From Mesonia sp008017825 (GTDB lineage Bacteria > Bacteroidota > Bacteroidia > Flavobacteriales > Flavobacteriaceae), in the NCBI RefSeq assembly GCF_008017825.1, contig NZ_VRLS01000012.1:1-64000 (forward strand): DNA of 64,000 nt, written 5' to 3'. Numbering within the stretch: the first letter of the stretch is position 1; the number at the start of each line of letters is the position of its first letter. The translations under genes were made by a program, and so were the position numbers. The notes beneath the pieces are model-generated. The model was not told the DNA's origin, did not search any database, and saw only the letters and a program-made list of their open reading frames with translations. Below are positions 52,522 to 60,038 of this stretch, in pieces.

Positions 52522-53368
52522 CTTCAGCTATTTTTTGGGTGAGTTCTAAAAATTTTGCCACTGATAATTGTTCTGGTCGCTGGTCAAATATACTATCTTC
52601 TTTTAATTTGTCTGATAGTTGGAAGGTTTTTAAACTATTTCTTAACGTCTTTCGACGTTGATTAAAAGCTGTTTTTACTACTTTAAAAAATAACTTCTCC
52701 TCTACGGGAAGAGAATAATCTGCTTTACGGATAAGCCTTAACACACCGCTATCTACTTTTGGCGGGGGATTAAATACGGTTGGTGGAACGGTAAACAAAT
52801 ATTCAGCTTCAAAATAAGCTTGCGTAAATACAGATAAGATTCCGTAGGTTTTGCTTCCTTCCTTTTCACAAATACGTTTGGCTACTTCCTTTTGAAACAT
52901 CCCTGTGAATTCGGGCACTAAGTCTCTATTTTCAATGGCTTTAAATACAATTTGTGATGAAATGTTATAGGGAAAATTTCCAGTAATAGCAAAAGGCTCT
53001 CCGTTGAACAAAGTAGTCAAATCTGCTTTAAGGAAATCGGCTTCTAAAATTTCAAAATCTCTTACAGGAACTTCTGGGTGTTCTAATGCAAAACTATTCT
53101 TTAAATAATAGATAGATTCCGTATCCAAATCCATCGCCTTTACCTTTTTTCCTTTTTGAAGAATATACTTGGTAAGTACGCCAGTACCTGGGCCTATCTC
53201 TAATACATTTTCATAATTATTCAGCGTAAGTGTATCTCCAATACGTTGAGCTACCTCTTCGTCTTTTAGAAAATGCTGACCTAAATGCTTCTTTGCCTTA
53301 ACCGCATCTTGTTCTGGTTTTCCCGAAGAAAAGTTTTTCTTTTTAAAGTATTTAGGTTTTTTCTTCAT
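52502..53368 (-). CDS. rsmA: 16S rRNA (adenine-1518/1519) dimethyltransferase
   Basis: A 288-residue KsgA/RsmA methyltransferase. A basic N-terminal extension (about 1-25) precedes HLGQHFL, the SAM-binding motif LEIGPGTGVLT (about 57-67), motif IV GNFPYNISS and FNPPPKVDSGVL. It dimethylates two adjacent adenosines in the 3' hairpin of 16S rRNA during 30S assembly; loss gives kasugamycin resistance in E. coli. It sits between a DUF4286 gene (4-nt overlap) and mgtE (20-nt overlap) in one operon. Confidence 0.96.
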   Translation of the reverse strand: MKKKPKYFKKKNFSSGKPEQDAVKAKKHLGQHFLKDEEVAQRIGDTLTLNNYENVLEIGPGTGVLTKYILQKGKKVKAMDLDTESIYYLKNSFALEHPEVPVRDFEILEADFLKADLTTLFNGEPFAITGNFPYNISSQIVFKAIENRDLVPEFTGMFQKEVAKRICEKEGSKTYGILSVFTQAYFEAEYLFTVPPTVFNPPPKVDSGVLRLIRKADYSLPVEEKLFFKVVKTAFNQRRKTLRNSLKTFQLSDKLKEDSIFDQRPEQLSVAKFLELTQKIAEDAVSDK

Positions 53369-53673
53369 TGCTCGCTTACTACTTCTAACTCGGTTCTAAA
53401 AGCTACAAATTTATCTTTAAATCGTTTAGAAGCAGCCCTTAATTCGGTGGCATTTTCATTATAATACGCTTCTAAGGTAGCTTTATCTTTGGTGGTATAT
53501 TGTACAGAATAGGTGATTCCTCCCATGGCTTCTTCTACCAATACTCTAGTCATTAAAGCTTTGGTAAATTTTCCTGTATCTAACATTTGTGGAATATGTT
53601 TCTCTTTCATCCATTGTAACCATTCTTCATGGACTTCTTCCACTACATTGATCGTAACGTTATATATGTACAT
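53365..53673 (-). CDS. DUF4286 family protein
   Basis: A 102-residue ferredoxin-like alpha/beta protein of the DUF4286 family, found mainly in Bacteroidota. The strand MYIYNVTINV and the helix EEWLQWMKEKHIPQML are typical. The role is unknown. The frequent linkage to ksgA suggests ribosome assembly or rRNA methylation. It is the first gene of the DUF4286-rsmA-mgtE operon, driven by a TATTTTTG element about 53 nt upstream. Confidence 0.85.
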   Translation of the reverse strand: MYIYNVTINVVEEVHEEWLQWMKEKHIPQMLDTGKFTKALMTRVLVEEAMGGITYSVQYTTKDKATLEAYYNENATELRAASKRFKDKFVAFRTELEVVSEQ

Positions 53674-53725
53674 TTTTTCTTATTTAAATTTGCATATCTG
53701 GTTCATTTATCTTGAGCCTGAACGA

Positions 53726-53733
53726 CAAAAATA
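53726..53733 (-). promoter_or_regulatory. Bacteroidota-type -7 element for the DUF4286 operon
   Basis: The minus strand reads TATTTTTG 53 nt before the start codon. No well-placed TTG at -33. Confidence 0.5.
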
Positions 53734-54053
53734 CAGCTAGTTAAAATTGAATGATAGTATATTCTAAAAAAATGTTCTTGTAACTTATTTTATTATTTTT
53801 CTAGCCTCCAATAAACATTATTAAACCTTTTTTGGTTAAAATTTACATCTTTAGAGGTTACTTTCATTTCTCTTGTCTCAGTTTTTAAAGGTGTATTTTT
53901 TCATAATTTTCAATTCCTTAAAGATTTATAAAACTGTAACAAATAGAAATAGTAAGGACTATTAATAATTTTATCATATATATCTTAATTAGACATTGTT
54001 GTGAGAATACATTCATTTAACTTAATTAAAATCGCATAAAGACGAGTTCTTAT
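53734..54053. other. Gene-free stretch, possibly decayed
   Basis: About 320 bp without a convincing gene. On the minus strand 53793-53900 is an open frame of 35 codons without a useful upstream start. Its translation looks protein-like (KVTSKDVNFNQKRF, NNVYWRLEK at the end) and could be the tail of a decayed gene. I see no tRNA, strong hairpin or repeat here. Confidence 0.3.
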
Positions 54054-54401
54054 TTAATCTAGTATTATCTCTGAAATTTTTGACTCTACTCTACTCTCAC
54101 AGAATTCTACAAGAATACTTTCAAAGGCAAATCCATAATATTTATTTTCTGAATAGAAATAATATCCATAAATACTATCATTACGTATAGTAATTGTTCC
54201 TATAATAGGCTTTCCTATCAAATCTCGAACGGTTTCTTCTGTATCTCCAATCTTTATCTTATTATATTTTTCGCGGCTAAAACTTTCGCTATAAGTAGTT
54301 GTTAATGAAGGAAAAATTTCGGGAATATTCACCCACGACCAATAAATCATTAGTAAACATAAAAATAGATATAAAAGGTATTTTATAATTTTTTTAATCA
54401 T
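54054..54401 (-). CDS. Single-pass membrane or exported protein with a BamE/SmpA-like motif
   Basis: A 115-residue protein with an N-terminal hydrophobic helix (about 6-24) and a soluble rest. The segment IKIGDTEETVRDLIGKPI (about 50-67) resembles the helix-turn of BamE/SmpA-OmlA-type domains, in which a bound beta-sheet follows; the later strands IYGYYFYSENKYYGFAF fit. There is no lipobox Cys, so it is probably not a true BamE. The gene stands alone between two gene-poor gaps and may be recently acquired. No clear promoter is visible. Confidence 0.55.
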   Translation of the reverse strand: MIKKIIKYLLYLFLCLLMIYWSWVNIPEIFPSLTTTYSESFSREKYNKIKIGDTEETVRDLIGKPIIGTITIRNDSIYGYYFYSENKYYGFAFESILVEFCESRVESKISEIILD

Positions 54402-54507
54402 TATCTAAAAGGATTTTTAATTCACATTACCTATAAAACACATTGCTTTTAAGTGATTTGAAATTTTAAACCAAGAATACTTTATGCTTTAAATTTAAAA
54501 ACCTTAT

Positions 54508-56304
54508 TTAGTTAATTGCATCGCCTCGCAATTGTCTATACTTAAGTCTAGCGGTATTATAGTAAATACTATCTTCGTGCTCAAAAATAATTTTTTCGTA
54601 ATTACTTTTTGCTTCTTCAGGATTATTTAATTCTTCTTCATAGATTTTTGCCATAAAAAAATAAGTTTCATCGGCATAAATACTGCGTTGAGTACTCACA
54701 GCTATATCCTTAAAACTCTCTAAGGCTTCTTGGTATTTTTTCTGTTTAAAAAGGATATTTGCTTTCATAAACAAGGCATCATCTTCTATAGCCTGACCTT
54801 TATTTTCTGTTAAAATAGTATTGAGAAGAGAAATAGCTTCTGTATTTTTTTTCTGATAAGCTAATAAATCCGCTTTAGCGAATTGCTTTAGCGCAGTATA
54901 TGTAGAATCTACTTCGGCTTGCATATTATCTCCTATCAATAAATGCAGTTGCAAAGCATCGTTAGCGATTAATTTTGAGGTTGCCGTTTTTAATACTTTC
55001 AGTTGGGTTTTTGCCCAATCAAAATCTCCCTTATAAAAACTAGTTTTAGCAATTTTAAAAGTAGCTTCTTGCGCTATTTCAGAGTTTTCTAACAATTTTT
55101 GAATTTGGCTATAATAGATAAGTGCTTGATTAAATTTTTCTTGTAACACCAAAATATCAGCTTTTACCATTTTTGCTTGAGCCTCTTCATACCTATTGAT
55201 TCTCGAATTTAAGAGCGTGTCTAATTTCGCTAAAGCGGAATTTTTATCTCCCTTTTGAAAAGCTAAAAATTGAGCATATTGCAATTGAATAGGGAAAATT
55301 TCTGTCGAGGAAGCTTGAGTGTAAGCTTCAAAAACTTGTTGAAAGTCTTCTTCTATTTTTTGATATTCTTTTGCTGTGGCTTCATTTATTTCTAGCTGTA
55401 AAAGTGCGGCTTGTGCTTCAATTTTTCTGGCTATAATATCTTCGTTTACAATGAGGTAATTGTAAATTTCTCTTGCCGCTTCTAATTGATTTTCTTCTTG
55501 CGCTAAGTTGGCCAACTCAAACATAGGGCGCATATTTTTTTGAGGAGATCTCACATATATGGCGCGTTCTTGCACAAATGCTTTTTGATATTCTTTTTGT
55601 TGCGTAAACAACCAGCTTAATAATGAATTATACATCACATCTGGTGTTTGTTGGTTTTTTACCAACAAGCTTTTTCGAAGCATTTGATTGGCTTCATTTT
55701 CCTTATCTTCGGTAACAAACTCTGCAAAATTGCGTTTAATAGCATAAACATATTTCGGCTCTTTTTCTATGAGGTTAAGGTAGCTTTCAAACATCTTATT
55801 CAATTCCCCTTTTTCTCCATAAATTCTGGCTACTTCTACCGTAAAAGTTGCATTTGCTTTTTCCTTTAGTGCAGTCTCATAAGTGATTACTGCTTCATCT
55901 AATAAATTATACTGCTGAAAAGATCTCCCAATGGTGTAAGCATAAGCTGAAGATTTTCCCACTCTGTCAATCGCTTTTTGATAGTTTTCTTGTGCTTTTT
56001 GAGGCTGATCTTGTAATTGATAATTGTAACCTAAATCTACCCATAAATTAGGATAGGTTACATTGCCTTGTAACTGTTCTAACAGCAATTTTTCCGCGGA
56101 AGCATATTCTTGAAGCTCTTGGTAGGTCGCTACTAACTGATTGATATTTTTTAAATCGCGCGGACTTTGCTCATAAATTTTTTCATAAATAGCTTTTGCT
56201 TTTTCATATTCTCCTTGGTCAAAATAATTATTCGCCAAAACAGAAGATTGTGAAAAGCCTATACTTGCTGAAAAAAATAATATGATAGAAATTAAAAAAC
56301 GCAT
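54508..56304 (-). CDS. Exported tetratricopeptide-repeat protein
   Basis: A 598-residue protein with a signal peptide (about 1-18, ending GFSQ) followed by many TPR-type helical hairpins (YFDQGEYEKAKAIYEKIYE, YQLQDQPQKAQENYQKAI, FKQKKYQEALESF and others). It is probably a periplasmic scaffold. Its many repeats match large flavobacterial TPR proteins of unknown partner. It follows serS by 46 nt on the same strand. It carries an exact copy of the dispersed word (55228) and near copies at 54868 and 56092, the densest cluster in the window. Confidence 0.85.
   Translation of the reverse strand: MRFLISIILFFSASIGFSQSSVLANNYFDQGEYEKAKAIYEKIYEQSPRDLKNINQLVATYQELQEYASAEKLLLEQLQGNVTYPNLWVDLGYNYQLQDQPQKAQENYQKAIDRVGKSSAYAYTIGRSFQQYNLLDEAVITYETALKEKANATFTVEVARIYGEKGELNKMFESYLNLIEKEPKYVYAIKRNFAEFVTEDKENEANQMLRKSLLVKNQQTPDVMYNSLLSWLFTQQKEYQKAFVQERAIYVRSPQKNMRPMFELANLAQEENQLEAAREIYNYLIVNEDIIARKIEAQAALLQLEINEATAKEYQKIEEDFQQVFEAYTQASSTEIFPIQLQYAQFLAFQKGDKNSALAKLDTLLNSRINRYEEAQAKMVKADILVLQEKFNQALIYYSQIQKLLENSEIAQEATFKIAKTSFYKGDFDWAKTQLKVLKTATSKLIANDALQLHLLIGDNMQAEVDSTYTALKQFAKADLLAYQKKNTEAISLLNTILTENKGQAIEDDALFMKANILFKQKKYQEALESFKDIAVSTQRSIYADETYFFMAKIYEEELNNPEEAKSNYEKIIFEHEDSIYYNTARLKYRQLRGDAIN
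55228..55240 (+). repeat. CGC-N4-GCGGAA dispersed word, AAA form
   Basis: Exact copy on the strand opposite to the TPR gene, which reads Ser-Ala-Leu-Ala here. Confidence 0.8.
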
Positions 56305-56350
56305 CTCGCTAAGATAGCAAAATGCGTTTAATTATGGTTTTAAAAAGTTT

Positions 56351-57622
56351 TTAATCTATCATATCAAAACCTGTGTAAGGCACTAATACTTTTGGTATTT
56401 TAATTCCGTTTGGAGTTTGGTAGTTTTCTAAGATTCCTGCGATAACACGAGGCAATGCTAAAGAACTTCCGTTAAGGGTATGGATTAACTCCTTTTTACC
56501 TTGCTCGTTCTTATATCTTACCTTTAATCTATTGGCTTGGAAAGTTTCAAAATTAGATACCGAAGAAATTTCTAACCAACGGTCTTGACCGGCAGAAAAC
56601 AATTCAAAATCGTAAGTTAACGCCGAAGTAAACCCTAAATCGCCTCCGCATAAGCGTAACACACGATAAGGTAATTCTAATTCTCTCAAGATCTCTTTTA
56701 CGTGCTCTACCATGTTATCTAATGTAGCATAAGAATCTTCTGGTTTTACCAAATTCACCAATTCTACTTTATCAAACTGGTGCAAACGGTTAAGACCACG
56801 AACGTGCGCTCCATAAGAACCTGCTTCTCTTCTAAAACAAGGGGTAAATGCTGTACAAGAAATAGGTAATTGGTTTGCCTCTAATAAATCTCCTCTAAAC
56901 ATATTGGTTAAAGGCACCTCTGAAGTTGGAATTAGATATAAATCATCTTCTGGCATATGATACATTTGTCCTTCTTTATCGGGCAATTGTCCCGTACCAA
57001 AACCAGACTCTGCGTTTACTGCTAATGGTACTTGATATTCTGTATATCCCGCTGCCGTGTTTTTATCTAAAAAGTAAGTAATCAAAGCACGCTGAAGTCT
57101 TGCTCCTTTTCCTTTATAAACAGGGAAACCAGCTCCTGTGATTTTATTACCTAATTCAAAATCTATGAGGTCGTATTTTTTTGCTAATTCCCAATGAGGT
57201 AAAGCATCTTTTTCTAAAGTTGGAATTTCTCCTTCTTTAAAAATCTCTTCATTATCATCTTCAGATACTCCTGCAGGAACAGAGTCGTGCGGAACGTTAG
57301 GAATAGTATATAAAATCTCATTTAACTGATTAGAAACTTCATTAAGTTTTTCATTCAGCTCTTTAGAGGTTTCTTTTAGCGTTCCTGTTTGTTCTTTAAC
57401 TTTATTGGCTTTTTGCTGTTCACCAGATTTAAATAGCAACCCAATTTCTTTGGACAAACGATTAGATTCTGCCAAAGTTTGATCTAACTCTGCCTGAGTT
57501 GTTCTTCGGGTTTCGTCTAACTGCAAAACTTCTTCAAAAAGGGCTTCTGCCTTAAAATTTCGCTTTTCTAAAGCTTTAATGTAAGCTTCTTTGTTTGCTT
57601 TAATTTGAGCTACTTGTAACAT
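56351..57622 (-). CDS. serS: Serine-tRNA ligase
   Basis: A 423-residue class II synthetase: an N-terminal long coiled-coil arm that holds tRNA-Ser (about 30-100) and a catalytic domain with motif 2 FRREAGSYG and motif 3 toward the end (NGSSLALPRVIAGILENYQ). Charges tRNA-Ser (and tRNA-Sec where present). The length is normal. A TAACTTTG promoter element lies 64 nt upstream. The TPR gene follows after 46 nt, possibly in the same transcript. Confidence 0.97.
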   Translation of the reverse strand: MLQVAQIKANKEAYIKALEKRNFKAEALFEEVLQLDETRRTTQAELDQTLAESNRLSKEIGLLFKSGEQQKANKVKEQTGTLKETSKELNEKLNEVSNQLNEILYTIPNVPHDSVPAGVSEDDNEEIFKEGEIPTLEKDALPHWELAKKYDLIDFELGNKITGAGFPVYKGKGARLQRALITYFLDKNTAAGYTEYQVPLAVNAESGFGTGQLPDKEGQMYHMPEDDLYLIPTSEVPLTNMFRGDLLEANQLPISCTAFTPCFRREAGSYGAHVRGLNRLHQFDKVELVNLVKPEDSYATLDNMVEHVKEILRELELPYRVLRLCGGDLGFTSALTYDFELFSAGQDRWLEISSVSNFETFQANRLKVRYKNEQGKKELIHTLNGSSLALPRVIAGILENYQTPNGIKIPKVLVPYTGFDMID

Positions 57623-57686
57623 AGAATGTTCAATTTATATAACGGTTACGTTTTTACTTCCGCTTGACGGAAATAAAATAAAGCCT

Positions 57687-57694
57687 CAAAGTTA
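57687..57694 (-). promoter_or_regulatory. Bacteroidota-type -7 element for serS
   Basis: The minus strand reads TAACTTTG, 64 nt before the serS start. A variant of the dispersed palindrome (57658-57673) lies within the leader. Confidence 0.45.
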
Positions 57695-57711
57695 AAGATT
57701 TGATTTAAGAT

Positions 57712-59028
57712 TTACCGCTCTTCGGGTAGTAAAATCCATTCGTTATGAAAGAAATAATCCCACTCTGCTGATGCCATATCTACAGATGAATCTATAAGAG
57801 AAACATACGGACCGCGATTAATGCTCACTTTAGCATCTACATACACGGCAACATCTTGTCCTTTTGCTGCGTATTCTTGCTTTAAACGTCTAGAAAATTG
57901 CCAAATAACATCGGGTTTGGTGCTTACCGTTCGTAATTGCTTTTTAGAGAGGTAATCGCCTTTTTTTATAATGGTAGTTTTTCCTGTATTTTTATCTACT
58001 ACTTTAAACGTGCTAATTCCGCTTTTGCTACGCAACATCATACGCCAGCTTAAGCGGTGGCCTTCTTCGGTTAACAAAACATCGCCTTTAATAAACCAAT
58101 GCCTTAACGGAAGACTAATTTGAACCACAAACCACGTTATAAAAAAAGCTTTCATTAATCCGCTTCTAGATGGTACTTTCACCTCTCCTTGATCATAATA
58201 TTCTTTTTTTAATTTAAAACGCCTATGAACAATTTGTGTAGGAAAGAAAAATAAACAAAAGGCAAGTGACAAATAAGGGAAAATTCCTATTTGAAAAACG
58301 ATGCTATTAAATAAATGAAAAAAGATAGCGAATATGAATACTGGAGTTCTAGTTCTCTTCCACAACAATAATGGAACAACGAGTAAATCGAATAAAATTC
58401 CAAAATAAGTGATGGTTACGTGGGTCCATTTTTCTTGCAACACATCGCCAATTAACCAATAATCCTGTTTAGATTTCATTAGCAGCTCTGGCACAGAACC
58501 ATCTAACCAATCGGGGTATAGTTTTGCACAAGAGGCATAGGTATAAACAATTAGTAGCTGCAAAATAATAAATAAGTGTACCCAGCGTGGTGTGGATAAG
58601 GAACGTATTCTGTCATTTTGTTTTGCATCGATAGAGAAATAGGCGTTTGCTGGTACCAATAACATAAATACGCAAATAAGAACAAGTAAATAATAATGAT
58701 TGTTGTAACTAGATTTTTGCATCAGGTAGACGCACGTCCACATAATAGTATAGGCAGAAAGGCTCCAGCGGTATTTATAGCCAATAGTCACTAACACACC
58801 AAATACCCCCATTAAAAAATAATAGAAGTACATACCGTTACCCGGAAGCGGTTGTAAGAAATCGAAACCTATAAAATTAAAAGTTTGCTGAGGTTCTATT
58901 AAAGTTCTAGTAATCCATCCTGTAAAGATTGCTCCCCAGGCTTCTAAGGTAATTAAAATACCAAAGAAGATTCTAAAAAGTATTAAAGCACTATTATCTA
59001 TATGCTTAAACAACCACTTATTAATCAT
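57712..59028 (-). CDS. HTTM domain protein (vitamin K-dependent carboxylase-like membrane domain)
   Basis: 438 residues from the ATG at 59028; a TTG two codons upstream (59034) is also possible but less likely. About seven to eight membrane helices (about 15-300) match the HTTM domain, which is related to vitamin K-dependent gamma-carboxylase. A soluble C-terminal region with WRMMLRSKSG and DVAVYVDAKVSINRGPY follows. Bacterial HTTM proteins have no established reaction; some seem to lack a true carboxylase site. It starts 8 nt after the stop codon of ribF, so the two are co-transcribed, with no clear functional link. Confidence 0.8.
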   Translation of the reverse strand: MINKWLFKHIDNSALILFRIFFGILITLEAWGAIFTGWITRTLIEPQQTFNFIGFDFLQPLPGNGMYFYYFLMGVFGVLVTIGYKYRWSLSAYTIMWTCVYLMQKSSYNNHYYLLVLICVFMLLVPANAYFSIDAKQNDRIRSLSTPRWVHLFIILQLLIVYTYASCAKLYPDWLDGSVPELLMKSKQDYWLIGDVLQEKWTHVTITYFGILFDLLVVPLLLWKRTRTPVFIFAIFFHLFNSIVFQIGIFPYLSLAFCLFFFPTQIVHRRFKLKKEYYDQGEVKVPSRSGLMKAFFITWFVVQISLPLRHWFIKGDVLLTEEGHRLSWRMMLRSKSGISTFKVVDKNTGKTTIIKKGDYLSKKQLRTVSTKPDVIWQFSRRLKQEYAAKGQDVAVYVDAKVSINRGPYVSLIDSSVDMASAEWDYFFHNEWILLPEER

Positions 59029-59036
59029 TACCAAAT

Positions 59037-59963
59037 TTATTTTAATTGCTGAATATAGGTTTTTGTTTGCTCTAAATCTTTATTCATAGCTTCGATTAAC
59101 TGATCTACATCTCCAAATTTTCTTTCATCACGTATTCTTTTTAGCATTTGAATGTTGAGTTCTTGACCGTATAAATCTTGACTAAAATCTAAAAAATAAG
59201 TTTCGATGGTTTGTATATCTCCTCCAACAGTAGGATTAGTCCCGATATTCATCATACCGAAAACCCACTTATTATTTAAGTAAGCTTTTACAATGTAAAC
59301 TCCGTTTTTTGGAATAATTTTATAGTCTTCTTTGATCTCTAGATTAGCCGTTGGAAAACCTAAAGTTTTACCTAAGCTCTTACCTTTTATTATTTTTCCG
59401 TAAAGGGAAAAAAGATTACCCAAAAATGTATTAGCTTTTTCTATATCGCCTTCTTCTATAGCTTTTCTAATTTTAGTAGAACTTACTGCAACATCTTCTA
59501 CATCTTGTTTAGAAATTTCTTCTACCGTAAACCCAAAGGTTTTACCAAGCTCTTTTAAATCTTGAATGTTGGCGTTTCTATTTCTACCAAAACGATGGTC
59601 ATAACCTATGATAATTTTTTTTGCATTGAGTTTTTTAACTAGAATTTGCTCTACATATTCTCTTGCTGTAAGTCTAGAAAACTCTTTTGTAAAAGGATAC
59701 ACCACTAAATGGTCTACCCCTTTGCTCTTTATAATCTTTTTTCTCTCTTCTATCGTGTTTATTAACTTGATTCCCACTTCTTTTTGTAAGACCATTCTTG
59801 GATGCGGAAAAAAAGTAAGGATCGCAGATTCTAAATGATTTTTTTTAGCTACATCTATCAATCGGTCAATGATTTTTTGATGACCAATATGAACCCCATC
59901 AAACGTACCAATAGTAACTACCGATGGGTTAATTATAGTGTTCATTTCCTTAGAGTTATTCAT
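59037..59963 (-). CDS. ribF: Bifunctional riboflavin kinase/FMN adenylyltransferase
   Basis: A 308-residue RibF. An N-terminal nucleotidyltransferase domain begins TIGTFDGVHIGHQ (about 17-29) and continues with GYDHRFGRNR. A C-terminal flavokinase domain (about 185-308) includes GKTLGFPTANL and ISTNPTVG-like MNIGTNPTVGG. It makes FMN and FAD from riboflavin. The first ATG (59963) gives the usual spacing before the TIGTFDG motif; a second ATG six codons later (59945) is possible. Confidence 0.95.
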   Translation of the reverse strand: MNNSKEMNTIINPSVVTIGTFDGVHIGHQKIIDRLIDVAKKNHLESAILTFFPHPRMVLQKEVGIKLINTIEERKKIIKSKGVDHLVVYPFTKEFSRLTAREYVEQILVKKLNAKKIIIGYDHRFGRNRNANIQDLKELGKTFGFTVEEISKQDVEDVAVSSTKIRKAIEEGDIEKANTFLGNLFSLYGKIIKGKSLGKTLGFPTANLEIKEDYKIIPKNGVYIVKAYLNNKWVFGMMNIGTNPTVGGDIQTIETYFLDFSQDLYGQELNIQMLKRIRDERKFGDVDQLIEAMNKDLEQTKTYIQQLK

Positions 59964-60038
59964 ACTTTAACTTAAATATCTTTTCTTAAACCTTAAAATT
60001 ACACTAATTTTAAAGCTTAACTTAATCCTACATACACA

